Assembly (NCBI GenBank): GCA_002173415.2 | Contig: NHNK02000007.1 | Location: forward strand, 110,094-174,093 | Length of the DNA: 64,000 nt | DNA from: Marinomonas agarivorans | GTDB lineage: Bacteria; Pseudomonadota; Gammaproteobacteria; Pseudomonadales; Marinomonadaceae | Reading direction: 5' to 3' | In this document: in pieces, positions 43,573 to 53,109 of the stretch | Layout: the number at the start of each line of letters is the position of its first letter | Numbering within the stretch: the stretch's first letter is position 1 | The notes under the pieces: model-generated | Database searches by the model: none | The model's input: the letters and a program-made list of their open reading frames with translations, nothing else | What the model was told of the DNA's origin: nothing | Translations under genes and position numbers: made by a program

Positions 43573-44874
43573 ATGATCAATACGTTTCTGCTGAATTGGA
43601 CACAACTTTCAGCTGCTGGCCGAGTATTAGTGTTAAACGGATTAACCTTCAATCTCGGCTTTTATATGTTACTGCCCTATTTAGCAGGACATTTGCAAGA
43701 TACAGTCGGGTTAGGAGGCTGGGCTATTGGCCTTGTTCTTGGCGCCAGAGTTTTTTGCCAACAGGGGCTTTTTCTCATTGGCGGAACATTAGGCGATATT
43801 TTTGGTTATCGGGCCATTATCTTGGCTGGTTGTCTCATTCGTAGTGCTGGTTTTATTCTGCTGGGATTTGGTGAATCCCTACCGTTATTGTTGGTAGGGG
43901 CTTGTTTGGCAGGATTTGCAGGTGCACTCTTCACACCTTGTAGTCAGGCTTATCTTGCCTTGGAGTACCCTGATATCAAACAACGCCATCAAGTTTTCTC
44001 TCTACAAAATCTATTGAGTGAGGCAGGAATGTTGCTTGGCCCTCTAGTTGGTTTGGCTCTACTGGGCATCGATTTTTACCTTATTGGGCTATCTTCTGGG
44101 ACGTTTTTTCTATTATTATTTTTATTGCAATGGTTTTATTTGCCAGTGCACCAACACTCACGTGAAACTTATGCCAATACGACAATCAGTCAACCCGCTA
44201 CGCATGACTTCTCTATGCGAGAATCGGTGATGGAACAATGGTGGTCTATGTTGTGCCATACCCGTTTTATAAAGTTTGTTCTTTTCGCTTCCATCTATCA
44301 GCTGTTATTCCATCAACTGTATCTGGCTATTCCGGCTAGCGCTCAGATCACAACTGGTGATACGAGTGTCATTACTTGGGTATTCAGCCTTTCTTCTATC
44401 CTTGGCATCACTTTACAATTACCGATTGCTCATTTGGCAAACAAATTTCAACCACATCGTAGTATGGCGTTGGGAATGTCGCTAATGGGTTGCGCCTATT
44501 TAGTACTCATTTTTGATGCAATGGTACATCCTTTCTTTCCCTATTTACTTTGTGCCGCTTTATTAAGCATTGGGTCATTATTTGTATTCCCTCTGCTGGG
44601 AGCGCATATTCCATACTTTGCTCAAGAAAAAGAAATGGGACGCTACTATGGTTTATATGCTTGTTTTGGTGGGGTTGTAGCTAGTATAAGCAATGTTGTC
44701 ATTGGCTGGGGATTGCCTGAATTAACGCCGGATTCCATACCAGAAGCCATCGATAGTTGGTTGTGGCTGGCGTTGTTTTTTGCCGGTTTACTGTCTGCTA
44801 TAGGCTTATATTTTAGTAGTCGGCCATTTGTGAATGGCAACCAAGCACATAGTTCACAGCCTGATATCAGGTAA
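43573..44874 (+). CDS. MFS transporter, probable siderophore-related exporter
   Basis: 433 residues with twelve hydrophobic segments. GGTLGDIFGYRAIILAGCLI is the MFS motif A region after helix 2. Placed as the last gene of the iron cluster, it may export a siderophore or its intermediates, by analogy with EntS and PvsC; the substrate cannot be read from sequence. No siderophore synthase or TonB receptor is in the window. Confidence 0.8.
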   Translation: MINTFLLNWTQLSAAGRVLVLNGLTFNLGFYMLLPYLAGHLQDTVGLGGWAIGLVLGARVFCQQGLFLIGGTLGDIFGYRAIILAGCLIRSAGFILLGFGESLPLLLVGACLAGFAGALFTPCSQAYLALEYPDIKQRHQVFSLQNLLSEAGMLLGPLVGLALLGIDFYLIGLSSGTFFLLLFLLQWFYLPVHQHSRETYANTTISQPATHDFSMRESVMEQWWSMLCHTRFIKFVLFASIYQLLFHQLYLAIPASAQITTGDTSVITWVFSLSSILGITLQLPIAHLANKFQPHRSMALGMSLMGCAYLVLIFDAMVHPFFPYLLCAALLSIGSLFVFPLLGAHIPYFAQEKEMGRYYGLYACFGGVVASISNVVIGWGLPELTPDSIPEAIDSWLWLALFFAGLLSAIGLYFSSRPFVNGNQAHSSQPDIR

Positions 44875-44889
44875 AAAGTAAGCAGCACG

Positions 44890-44925
44890 CATAAAAAAAC
44901 ACCTCTGAGAGATGTCTTTTTATAT
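44890..44925. terminator. Terminator between the MFS gene and fre
   Basis: Imperfect stem ACACCTC / GAGATGT with a TGA loop between A-run and TTTTT tract, placed between convergent genes. Confidence 0.55.
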
Positions 44926-44965
44926 TGTTGAATTAACTCTGCTGTATTGCTGGTGAATGTGATTA

Positions 44966-45670
44966 TCAGTCTGGCCGAGGCGCGTAGGCAAACACATCCG
45001 AATAGCTGGCAGTTCGAGGTAAGCCTGCTTCTTCTAATTTATCCAAGGTGCCATAGACCATTGCCGGCGAACCACTGACATAAACAATGGTGTTTTTAAA
45101 AGAAGGTTGTTCCGCAATAATATAGTCATACAACCAGCCCGTTGCCCCTTGCCAACTAGGGTCCGCTTCGCCTACTACTACTTTGACATTATTGGCTTGT
45201 TGTTGCGTCCATTCTTCAAGAAACAGATCTTCTGTCGTGCGTACCCCCCAATACAGGGCAACTTCCGCTGACGATGGTTGTTTTTTTAAGCTATCGTACA
45301 TGCTTTTCATTTGTGCAAAGCCAGTTCCACCAGCAACTAACAATATACGCTCGGTGGTTTCGGTAATTGCTCCGTTCTCGATATGACTATCACCTGCCGC
45401 AATTTTGATCGAAATTTCATCGCTTTGTTGTATATGCTGCACTACTTTATCCGCTAGTGATCCCACCTCTGCCACTAAAATATACAAAGTAAGCTCAGGC
45501 AATTCAAAAGGCGCGCTGCCAATAGAGTAAGGTACAGTTTCGCCTGTCGGTAATTGAATCAGCAAGTACTGTCCGGCAATGAAACTGTCTGTTGGCACGG
45601 TTAATTTCACTTGGTAAACATTGTTGTTAACGAGGGCAACACTGCTTACTTTTGCTTTAACGTCATTCAA
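44966..45670 (-). CDS. fre: NAD(P)H-flavin reductase
   Basis: 234 residues. Ferredoxin-reductase fold: VPYSIGSAPFELPELTLYI (flavin-binding region), LLVAGGTGFAQMKSM (nucleotide binding) and YVSGSPAMVY. Close to Fre/LuxG of Enterobacteria and Vibrio, which reduce free flavins and can reduce ferric siderophores. Follows ubiD in the same direction, 71 bp apart, an order also found in other gammaproteobacteria. Confidence 0.93.
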   Translation of the reverse strand: MNDVKAKVSSVALVNNNVYQVKLTVPTDSFIAGQYLLIQLPTGETVPYSIGSAPFELPELTLYILVAEVGSLADKVVQHIQQSDEISIKIAAGDSHIENGAITETTERILLVAGGTGFAQMKSMYDSLKKQPSSAEVALYWGVRTTEDLFLEEWTQQQANNVKVVVGEADPSWQGATGWLYDYIIAEQPSFKNTIVYVSGSPAMVYGTLDKLEEAGLPRTASYSDVFAYAPRPD

Positions 45671-45728
45671 TCTTATACTCCACTGTATTTGTGTTCTGAG
45701 ATGGTACTATTTGGCGACATTGGCTAAG

Positions 45729-45768
45729 GACTCTTTAATCTCTAAGTTAATGACTCTTCAATCCCTAA
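45729..45768. repeat. 23-nt-period tandem duplication at the ubiD 3' end
   Basis: GACTCTTTAATCTCTAA (45729-45745) and GACTCTTCAATCCCTAA (45752-45768) are 15 of 17 identical; the repeat spans the ubiD stop codon. Confidence 0.65.
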
Positions 45769-47220
45769 CGTATCCCATATTGCATCGATTTTTTGCTTAA
45801 CTGCTTCATCCATAACTATGGCAGTCCCCCACTCTCGATCAGTTTCGCCTGGTAATTTATTAGTAGCATCCATTCCCATTTTGGACCCTAGACCTGAAAT
45901 AGGCGAGGCAAAATCAAGGTAATCAATTGGGGTATTTTCGATGAGTGTGGTGTCTCTAGCTGGGTCCATTCTTGTAGTAATGGCCCAAACAACATCATTC
46001 CAATCCCTTGCATTAATATCATCGTCACACACAATGACGAATTTTGTGTACATAAATTGACGTAAAAATGACCACACACCCATCATGACTCGCTTGGCAT
46101 GACCTGGGTATTGTTTTTTCATCGTGACGACAGCCATACGATAAGAGCAACCTTCTGGTGGTAGATAAAAATCCACTATTTCAGGAAATTGCTTACGCAA
46201 AATCGGCACAAACACTTCATTGAGGGCCACACCAAGAATTGCAGGCTCATCAGGTGGTCTACCTGTATAAGTACTATGGTAAATAGGGTTTTTCCGGTGA
46301 GTAATACGCTCTACGGTGAACACTGGAAACGTATCTTGTTCATTGTAATAACCTGTATGGTCACCAAATGGACCTTCAACCGCCATATCATCAGGGTAGA
46401 TGAAACCTTCAAGAACAATTTCAGCGCTGGCTGGTGCTTGCAAATCATTACCAATACAGCGTACCAATTCGGTTTTCTTCCCTCGGAGCAGACCTGCAAA
46501 TGCGTATTCCGATAGTGTGTCTGGCACTGGGGTAACTGCACCCAAAATAGTTGCAGGATCAGCCCCGAGCACAACCGTAACGGGGAAAGGCTCGCCAGGG
46601 TGAACCTGTTGCCATTCGCGAAAATCGAGTGCGCCACCACGGTGAGATAACCAACGCATGATCAAACGATTCTTGCCAATCAACTGTTGGCGATAAATGC
46701 CAAGATTTTGTCGCGTTTTGTGTGGACCACGAGTAATCACTAATGGCCAAGTTACCAAAGGTGCAGCATCACCGGGCCAACAGGTTTGAATAGGAATAGC
46801 ATTCAGGTCTACATCTTCCCCTTCAAGTACAACTTGCTGGCAAGGGGCTGATTTCACCAGTTTTGGTCCCATGTTCATAACTTGCTTAAAAATCGGGAGT
46901 TTATCCCAAGCATCTTTCATGCCTTTTGGCGGCTCAGGCTCTTTTAAGAAAGCAAGTAATTCACCTACTTCACGTAGAGCATCAACCGAATCTTGACCCA
47001 TTCCCATAGCGACACGCTTTGGGGTACCAAACAAGTTGGCAAGCACTGGCATATCGTGACCTTTGGGGTTTTCAAACAGCAATGCTGGACCACCAGCGCG
47101 TAGAGTTCGGTCGCTGATTTCTGTCATTTCTAGGTACGGGTCAACTTCTGTAGAGATGCGAATCAATTCACCTTGTTCTTCAAGTTGACTGATAAAATCA
47201 CGCAGGTCTTTATAATTCAT
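45742..47220 (-). CDS. ubiD: 4-hydroxy-3-polyprenylbenzoate decarboxylase
   Basis: 492 residues from ATG at 47220 (GAGG 8 nt upstream). [55 protein letters not shown] split over positions about 165-190, GDHTGYYNE and [11 protein letters not shown] are near identical to E. coli UbiD. A prenylated-FMN enzyme that decarboxylates the ring during ubiquinone biosynthesis; it needs UbiX, not in this window. 126 bp downstream of rho, after rho's terminator. Confidence 0.97.
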   Translation of the reverse strand: MNYKDLRDFISQLEEQGELIRISTEVDPYLEMTEISDRTLRAGGPALLFENPKGHDMPVLANLFGTPKRVAMGMGQDSVDALREVGELLAFLKEPEPPKGMKDAWDKLPIFKQVMNMGPKLVKSAPCQQVVLEGEDVDLNAIPIQTCWPGDAAPLVTWPLVITRGPHKTRQNLGIYRQQLIGKNRLIMRWLSHRGGALDFREWQQVHPGEPFPVTVVLGADPATILGAVTPVPDTLSEYAFAGLLRGKKTELVRCIGNDLQAPASAEIVLEGFIYPDDMAVEGPFGDHTGYYNEQDTFPVFTVERITHRKNPIYHSTYTGRPPDEPAILGVALNEVFVPILRKQFPEIVDFYLPPEGCSYRMAVVTMKKQYPGHAKRVMMGVWSFLRQFMYTKFVIVCDDDINARDWNDVVWAITTRMDPARDTTLIENTPIDYLDFASPISGLGSKMGMDATNKLPGETDREWGTAIVMDEAVKQKIDAIWDTLGIEESLT

Positions 47221-47292
47221 ACTCACCGCCTCACAGCCGTATTTTCTGCTTTTTCAATGGCATCAATAACACGATCGGAAAACATTAGGGCA

Positions 47293-47321
47293 AAAAAAAC
47301 CACTCTAAGAAAGTGGTTTTT
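47293..47321 (-). terminator. Terminator of rho
   Basis: 9-bp stem AAAACCACT / AGTGGTTTT with a 7-nt loop and T-run on the minus strand, 26 bp after the rho stop codon. Confidence 0.85.
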
Positions 47322-47346
47322 ATGGAACATTAAGTCACAAGCACCT

Positions 47347-48612
47347 TTATTTGTTCTTGCCTTTCATTGCCTCGAAGAACTCTTCGTTGGTTTTTGTGAC
47401 TTTAAGTCGATCAATCAAAAACTCAATTGCAGCAATGTCTTCCATAGGATTTAACAACTTACGTAAAATCCACATACGTTGCAGTTCATCTTCTGTCGTC
47501 AATCGCTCTTCTCGACGCGTACCAGAACGACGAATGTTAATTGCAGGGAAGGTACGTTTTTCAGCGACCTTACGATCTAAATGTAATTCGCAATTACCTG
47601 TACCTTTGAATTCCTCGAAAATGACTTCATCCATTTTCGAACCTGTATCGACTAGCGCGGTTGCAATAATGGTCAAACTACCGCCTTCTTCCACATTACG
47701 AGCCGCACCAAAGAAGCGTTTTGGTCGTTCTAAGGCATTCGCATCAACACCACCCGTTAGCACCTTGCCAGAAGATGGAATAACCGTGTTATAAGCACGC
47801 GCTAAACGAGTGATGGAATCAAGCAAGATCACCACATCACGTTTATGCTCAACAAGACGTTTAGCTTTTTCAATGACCATTTCCGCCACTTGAACATGGC
47901 GAGCAGGTGGTTCATCAAATGTGGAAGCAACCACTTCACCTCGTACTGTACGCGCCATCTCTGTTACTTCTTCAGGACGTTCATCAATCAGGAGGACGAT
48001 AAGGTGGGCTTCTGGGTTGTTACGGGAAATAGCATTAGCAATGTTTTGTAGCATGAAGGTTTTACCAGCCTTCGGAGGGGAAACGATCAAAGCTCGTTGA
48101 CCGAGTCCCATTGGCGCTACCAGATCGATGATTCTCGATGTGACATCTTCGGTAGAACCGTTACCTGCTTCCATAACCATACGTCGGTCAGCAAATAGTG
48201 GTGTTAGGTTTTCGAAGAGAATTTTGTTACGAACATTATCAGGTTTATCAGAGTTAATTTCATTGACTTTTAGTAAGGCAAAATAACGTTCACCATCTTT
48301 TGGTGGTCGAATCTTACCAGCAATGGTATCCCCTGTACGCAAGTTAAAGCGTCGAATCTGGCTGGGCGAGACATAAATATCATCTGGGCCAGCAAGATAT
48401 GAACCTTCAGGCGAACGCAAGAAGCCAAAACCATCTTGCAGTATTTCTAATATACCGTCACCGTAGATATCTTCACCACTTTTCGCATGACGCTTTAAAA
48501 TTGCGAAGATAACATCTTGTTTACGGGAACGAGCTTGATTATCCAGCCCCATTTCGGCTGCGATATCTAATAACTCAATGACTGATTTCTTTTTTAATTC
48601 GGTAAGATTCAT
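47347..48612 (-). CDS. rho: Transcription termination factor Rho
   Basis: 420 residues from ATG at 48612. N-terminal [20 protein letters not shown], cold-shock-like RNA-binding part ([38 protein letters not shown]), P-loop [23 protein letters not shown] and the Q/R-loop region. Hexameric RNA helicase that terminates transcription. The 309-bp AT-rich gap upstream is shared with the divergent repeat-protein gene and is long enough for a rho leader that Rho itself could control. Confidence 0.97.
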   Translation of the reverse strand: MNLTELKKKSVIELLDIAAEMGLDNQARSRKQDVIFAILKRHAKSGEDIYGDGILEILQDGFGFLRSPEGSYLAGPDDIYVSPSQIRRFNLRTGDTIAGKIRPPKDGERYFALLKVNEINSDKPDNVRNKILFENLTPLFADRRMVMEAGNGSTEDVTSRIIDLVAPMGLGQRALIVSPPKAGKTFMLQNIANAISRNNPEAHLIVLLIDERPEEVTEMARTVRGEVVASTFDEPPARHVQVAEMVIEKAKRLVEHKRDVVILLDSITRLARAYNTVIPSSGKVLTGGVDANALERPKRFFGAARNVEEGGSLTIIATALVDTGSKMDEVIFEEFKGTGNCELHLDRKVAEKRTFPAINIRRSGTRREERLTTEDELQRMWILRKLLNPMEDIAAIEFLIDRLKVTKTNEEFFEAMKGKNK

Positions 48613-48921
48613 AAACAAATTTTATGTTTTCTAATTGAGGATAATTGACAGGATTGTTTTCATAATTTGAGCATTAACTCTATATAAAAATAACACTCTT
48701 TCTTTTATATAGTTAAAAGGTATGGACCTATTTTAGAATTGGTTAAGTTTCAAAATAAAACAGTTAATTTAGTTGTAAGAATATACATTCAGGAAATGCA
48801 ACTATTGAGTTACTATAGTGCGAGTTCTGATTCAGGTCTATAGAAAAAAGCAGGAAATTTGATTTTTTTACGTATTTAGCCAGAAAATTAATCCATAAAT
48901 TATAGTGTGGAGACAAGGGTC

Positions 48922-50472
48922 ATGAAATTTAAGGAACTGCTTACCACCATCTATTCACTATTTTCATCAAATATCCCCGCCACAGCACCAATGATTTTGC
49001 ACTATGACACGCGCCTTTTTGATGGCAACAACATTATTCTCCCTCTTCATGGCAAAGTTCGTGTCATTATTGATTGGGGTGATGATAGCCCTTTGCAAAC
49101 CATCACTAAAGCAAGTTATGTCGAACACATTTACGCAGAAGACGGCATGTACTGCGTTAAAATTACGGGGCTGTTAGAACACTTTGGTCACGAGAAAGCA
49201 AAATATATAGATGAATATGATTTTGAAGAAGACGACGATGACGGCAGTGAAGCGGAAAAAGCCCCCTTTTATGCGGCTAAGAAACTCGTTCGCGTAGAAA
49301 GCTTCGGCGAGATCGGCTTAAAACGCTTAACTTACGCATTTCATTGGGCGGTAAATCTCGTTCAAGTACCAACAAAATTACCCAACACCCCCATTACCAA
49401 CCTGAAAGGCGCCTTCTGTAGAGCAACCCTATTTAATCAAGATATCAGTGGTTGGGATACGAGCCATGTTACTAGCATGAGAGAGATGTTTGCTAGCGCT
49501 ACCTATTTTAATCAGGACATCAGCGGCTGGGATACAAGTCAAGTTACCGATATGAGGTGGATGTTTAAGAACGCTATAAACTTTAATCAAGCCATTGGTA
49601 GTTGGGATGTGAGCCAAGTTATCCGCATGACCCACATGTTTGATGGCGCGGTAAGCTTTAACCAAGATATAGGTAATTGGAATACCAGTAAGGTGATCAC
49701 TATGGCAGGTTTACTTACTGGCGCGGCCTCATTTAACTATGACCTAAGTCGTTGGGATATGAGTAATGTCACTACGATACAGTATATGTTTTATGATGCG
49801 ACCAACTTTAATCAAGATATTAGCGGCTGGAATACCAGTAAAATCAACAATATGGGGTCTCTCTTTTACCGAGCAACTCACTTCAATCACGATATTGGCA
49901 AATGGGATACCAGCCAAGTAACCAATATGTGTGGCATGTTCTACAAAGCAGAGAGTTTCAATCAAGATATTGGTCATTGGGATACCAGCAAGGTCACTGA
50001 TATGGCCTCCATGTTTTATGGTGCATCCAGCTTTAATCAAGACATAGGGAATTGGGATACCAGCCAAGTCTGCGACACATGTGGAATGTTTGAGGATGCC
50101 TCCAGTTTTAACCAAGACATAGGACGCTGGAATACCAGCAATGTAGAGTATATGCTTGCTATGTTTTCTGGTGCATCTGCCTTTAATCAAAACATCGGCA
50201 ACTGGAACACCACTAATGTCACCAACACGTGCCGAATGTTCAAAAATGCCTCAACCTTTAATCAACCTATTGGTGATTGGGATACCAGCAAGGTCACTGA
50301 TATGACTTCTATGTTTAAGAATGCAATGCACTTCAATCAGGATATTAGCCGTTGGAATACCAGTGAGGTCGATAGTTTTTGGCAGATGTTCAACGGTGCA
50401 ACCGCCTTCAAACAAGACATCAGTGGTTGGGATACCAGTAATGGCACTTACTTCAATGATAGCTTGTGGTGA
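48922..50472 (+). CDS. DUF285/BspA-like repeat protein
   Basis: 516 residues from ATG at 48922 (GGAG 48909-48912). The N-terminal region has a PKD-like segment (VIIDWGDDSPLQTI to EHIYAEDGMYCVKITG, about 40-95) and an acidic patch. From residue 168 to the end there are 14 repeats of 25 residues with consensus AxxFNQDIGxWDTSxVTxMxxMF, the DUF285 (BspA-like) repeat. No signal peptide or anchor is visible, unusual for a family mostly described as surface proteins. Lies directly before vapBC, 96 bp away. Confidence 0.88.
   Translation: MKFKELLTTIYSLFSSNIPATAPMILHYDTRLFDGNNIILPLHGKVRVIIDWGDDSPLQTITKASYVEHIYAEDGMYCVKITGLLEHFGHEKAKYIDEYDFEEDDDDGSEAEKAPFYAAKKLVRVESFGEIGLKRLTYAFHWAVNLVQVPTKLPNTPITNLKGAFCRATLFNQDISGWDTSHVTSMREMFASATYFNQDISGWDTSQVTDMRWMFKNAINFNQAIGSWDVSQVIRMTHMFDGAVSFNQDIGNWNTSKVITMAGLLTGAASFNYDLSRWDMSNVTTIQYMFYDATNFNQDISGWNTSKINNMGSLFYRATHFNHDIGKWDTSQVTNMCGMFYKAESFNQDIGHWDTSKVTDMASMFYGASSFNQDIGNWDTSQVCDTCGMFEDASSFNQDIGRWNTSNVEYMLAMFSGASAFNQNIGNWNTTNVTNTCRMFKNASTFNQPIGDWDTSKVTDMTSMFKNAMHFNQDISRWNTSEVDSFWQMFNGATAFKQDISGWDTSNGTYFNDSLW
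49423..50460. repeat. 75-bp coding repeats, 14 copies
   Basis: Encodes the 25-residue units of the DUF285 protein. Neighbouring units are diverged in DNA, but blocks such as AATCAAGATAT and GGGATACCAG recur, so recombination between units is possible. Confidence 0.85.
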
Positions 50473-50483
50473 AACAACTAGAT

Positions 50484-50543
50484 GTATGCCAATGTCGATT
50501 TCTTGTACTTATCACAGCCAATGTCTATACTTTTGGCATATAC
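50484..50543 (+). promoter_or_regulatory. vapBC promoter with inverted repeat
   Basis: TTGTAC (50503-50508), 17-nt spacer, TATACT (50526-50531). The near-palindromic arms GTATGCCAA (50484-50492) and TTGGCATATAC (50533-50543) flank it, as expected for VapB autoregulation. Confidence 0.5.
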
Positions 50544-50568
50544 CAACGACATATACATGAGGTAAAAA

Positions 50569-50808
50569 ATGCCAACCGCTAAAATTTTTATGAATAATCG
50601 ATCTCAAGCAGTTAGGATGCCAGCAGAAGCAAGATTCGATGACACGGTTAAATTGGTTAACGTTAGGGTCCTTGGGAACGAAAGAGTACTAAGCCCACTT
50701 GAGAACACGTGGGATAGTTTTTTTTGTGCTTCAACGCCTGTATCAGATGACTTTATGAATGAGAGAGCGCACCAAAAACAAACGGAGAGAGAATCATTCG
50801 ATGATTAG
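50569..50808 (+). CDS. vapB: VapB-type antitoxin
   Basis: 79 residues. The N-terminal AKIFMNNRSQAVRMPAEARF is the swapped-hairpin AbrB DNA-binding domain of VapB antitoxins; the acidic C-terminal tail (ERESFDD) would wrap the toxin. ATG has TGAGGT upstream. It overlaps vapC by 8 nt, so the two are translationally coupled. Confidence 0.9.
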   Translation: MPTAKIFMNNRSQAVRMPAEARFDDTVKLVNVRVLGNERVLSPLENTWDSFFCASTPVSDDFMNERAHQKQTERESFDD

Positions 50809-51217
50809 GTATCTATTAGACACCAACATTTGCATCTATGTTATTAAACATCGTCCCATTGAAGTGTTGTCGAAATTTAATGATTCTGCCGGCAGAATGG
50901 CAATTTCTTCTATCACTCTGGCGGAATTACTTCATGGCTGCGAAAAGAGTCAGAAGGTTGAGCATAATACAAGGCAAGTTGAAGACTTTTGCTCTCGACT
51001 TGAAGTGCTTGAGTATGGCGACAGTGCAGCACAGCATTATGGTGCCATTAGAGCAAGGCTAGAAAAATCTGGCCTAATTATTGGTGTGAATGATCTACAC
51101 ATTGCAGCTCATGCACGTAGCCTAGGTCTGTCTGTTGTGACGAATAACGAACGTGAATTTCAGAGAATCGATGGCTTGCTTGTTGAGAACTGGGTACATA
51201 GACAAGATAAGGCTTAG
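50801..51217 (+). CDS. vapC: VapC PIN-domain RNase toxin
   Basis: 138 residues from ATG at 50801 (MIRYLLDTNICIYVIKHRP). PIN-domain acidic residues Asp7, Glu42 (LAELLHG) and Asp98 (VNDLHIAAHA), plus TNNEREF near the C-terminus. Close to enteric VapC toxins that cleave initiator tRNA; that target is inferred. The longer open frame from 50759 is unlikely. Confidence 0.93.
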   Translation: MIRYLLDTNICIYVIKHRPIEVLSKFNDSAGRMAISSITLAELLHGCEKSQKVEHNTRQVEDFCSRLEVLEYGDSAAQHYGAIRARLEKSGLIIGVNDLHIAAHARSLGLSVVTNNEREFQRIDGLLVENWVHRQDKA

Positions 51218-51219
51218 AT

Positions 51220-51247
51220 TGTATTAGTTCAGATGTATTAGTTCAGA
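51220..51247. repeat. Perfect tandem 14-nt duplication after vapC
   Basis: TGTATTAGTTCAGA twice in direct succession, beginning 3 bp after the vapC stop codon. Confidence 0.9.
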
Positions 51248-51356
51248 CAAGATCTCCTCACCCTTCTCTCAACAATTCCTAAATTTCTGCCTTAATAACC
51301 ACGCTAAGTATGTTACCCTGTCGGTATTATTCTAGTCTTAGTGAGCTTTCAACTTG

Positions 51357-52874
51357 ATGCGATTACTTTTCCAACCTCTTACGCAAGAATTTCCTTTTGA
51401 AAAAATTGCCGCTATTGATCTTGGTTCTAATAGTTTCCATATGACAGTAGCGCAGTTTTCTCATGGTCAATTACGGGTAACAGGCGAGTACGGAGAAAAG
51501 GTGCAATTAGCAGCAGGGCTAGAAGGCGGTGTGCTCAACCAAGCAGCACAAGAACGAGGTTTAGCCTGCTTATCCCGCTTCGCACAATTGTTAGAACATA
51601 TGCCTTTAGGATCAGTACGTATTGTGGGTACCAATACGCTGCGGGTGGCAAAAAATCGTTATGACTTTATCAGTAAAGCTATGGATATTATGCCCCATGC
51701 TGTTGAGGTCATAGCAGGTAGAGAAGAAGCCCGTCTTATCTACACTGGTGTCGCAAACACCATGGATCATGGTGACAAAAAACGTCTTGTTATCGATATT
51801 GGTGGTGGTAGTACAGAATGCATTATTGGGCGACAAAAAGACCCTATTTTGACGGAAAGCTTGCATATGGGTTGCGTGAGTTTTCGAGAGCGTTTTTTTG
51901 CCGACGGAACAATCACCAAATCACAATTTCAAAAAGCGGTTACCGCTGCCCGCTTAGAGCTACTGAGTATCCAAGATGACTTTTTAGACGAAGAATGGGA
52001 CCTTGCTTTAGGCTCATCCGGCACCATCAAAGCCGCCTACACCATAGTGCAAGAAAATAACTGGGGTAAAAAAGGCATTACGCCAAAAAATCTCAAGCTG
52101 ATTCATAAAGCCATGTTCGACGCTGGCCACGCAGACAATCTCGACATTGTCGGTCTCAAACCAGAACGCAAATCAACCTTTGCTGCTGGGATCGCTATTC
52201 TTACGGCCGTATTTGATTGCTTCTCGGTTGAACAAATGGATTTTTCCGTCAGCGCCCTACGTGAAGGTGTGTTGTTCGACATTTTAGGCCGTCAGCTTGA
52301 AACGGATATCAGACAAAGTACGGTTCAATACCTCATCAACCAATATCATGTCGATATTGAGCAAGCCAAATTAGTGGCTCATACGGCTCTTTCTGCGTTA
52401 GCGCAAGTAGCTGAGGCTTGGCAATTAACCAGTACCAGCGCTCATAACTTTTTGCATTGGTCCTGTTTACTGCACGAAATTGGCGTGGGAATTTCTCATT
52501 CCCGTTACCATAAACACGGCGCTTATATTATTAGCGAGTCCGATTTACCGGGTTACTCACAGCAAGAGCAGCAAATTCTCGCCAGCCTTATTCTGCGCCA
52601 TCGACGTAAATTTACCCAATCCACAGGTTACCGATTCACTAAAGAGGTACAACAAGAAGTGGATCGACTCACTATTTTATTGCGCCTCGCCATTATTCTG
52701 CATCTTGATCGTAAAGAAGGCGATATGTCTATATTTTCCATGACAGCAAAGAGCAACAGTCTTCATATTGAATTTTTACCTGGTTGGTTAGAAGGCCGAC
52801 CTCTCACCCTCGCCAACATACAACAAGAAGCAGAGCTATTGGCCGATGGTGGTTATGAGCTGACATTTAAGTGA
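51357..52874 (+). CDS. ppx: Exopolyphosphatase
   Basis: 505 residues, matching PPX/GppA length. ASKHA-type ATPase fold: AAIDLGSNSFHMTVAQF, GTNTLRVAKN, VIAGREEARLIYTGV, IDIGGGSTE; C-terminal HD-like region (HWSCLLHEIGVGISHSRYHK). It removes terminal phosphates from polyphosphate; the kinase ppk1 lies 1 kb downstream on the opposite strand. ATG at 51357 is used; TTG at 51354 is a track artefact. Confidence 0.95.
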   Translation: MRLLFQPLTQEFPFEKIAAIDLGSNSFHMTVAQFSHGQLRVTGEYGEKVQLAAGLEGGVLNQAAQERGLACLSRFAQLLEHMPLGSVRIVGTNTLRVAKNRYDFISKAMDIMPHAVEVIAGREEARLIYTGVANTMDHGDKKRLVIDIGGGSTECIIGRQKDPILTESLHMGCVSFRERFFADGTITKSQFQKAVTAARLELLSIQDDFLDEEWDLALGSSGTIKAAYTIVQENNWGKKGITPKNLKLIHKAMFDAGHADNLDIVGLKPERKSTFAAGIAILTAVFDCFSVEQMDFSVSALREGVLFDILGRQLETDIRQSTVQYLINQYHVDIEQAKLVAHTALSALAQVAEAWQLTSTSAHNFLHWSCLLHEIGVGISHSRYHKHGAYIISESDLPGYSQQEQQILASLILRHRRKFTQSTGYRFTKEVQQEVDRLTILLRLAIILHLDRKEGDMSIFSMTAKSNSLHIEFLPGWLEGRPLTLANIQQEAELLADGGYELTFK

Positions 52875-52898
52875 GTTATAAATAAGTGAGTTATAAAT
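52869..52898. repeat. Perfect tandem 15-nt duplication at converging gene ends
   Basis: AAGTGAGTTATAAAT twice; it spans the ppx stop codon and the stop codon of the minus-strand small gene. Confidence 0.9.
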
Positions 52899-53109
52899 TC
52901 TGCTGTACCATTTCTTTAATTTTTTGCGCTTTAACAAAATGGTCTAACTGATGAGTTTGTATCCACCAAGTTGCTGCTTCCATTAACAACTCTGGATCAT
53001 CATTTTTGTTCTTAAAAAAAGCGTAAAACGATAGCCCTACATTATCCCCTTTCGCGGCTATTTTTTGGTCACATACTGCTATGATCTTTTCTCTTAAAGC
53101 TGTTCTCAT
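52891..53109 (-). CDS. Small conserved hypothetical protein (possibly DUF6500)
   Basis: 72 residues. MRTALREKIIAVCDQKIAAK, GLSFYAFFKNKNDDPELLME and AATWWIQTHQLDHF look like a conserved compact helical protein; I think it belongs to DUF6500 but cannot confirm. Its ATG overlaps the acetyltransferase stop (ATGA), indicating translational coupling and a shared function or regulation. Confidence 0.6.
   Translation of the reverse strand: MRTALREKIIAVCDQKIAAKGDNVGLSFYAFFKNKNDDPELLMEAATWWIQTHQLDHFVKAQKIKEMVQQNL

Noticed and set aside
49429-50190. Long minus-strand open frames across the DUF285 repeats
   Set aside because: They arise from the repeat codon pattern in the opposite strand and lack ribosome sites and family similarity.
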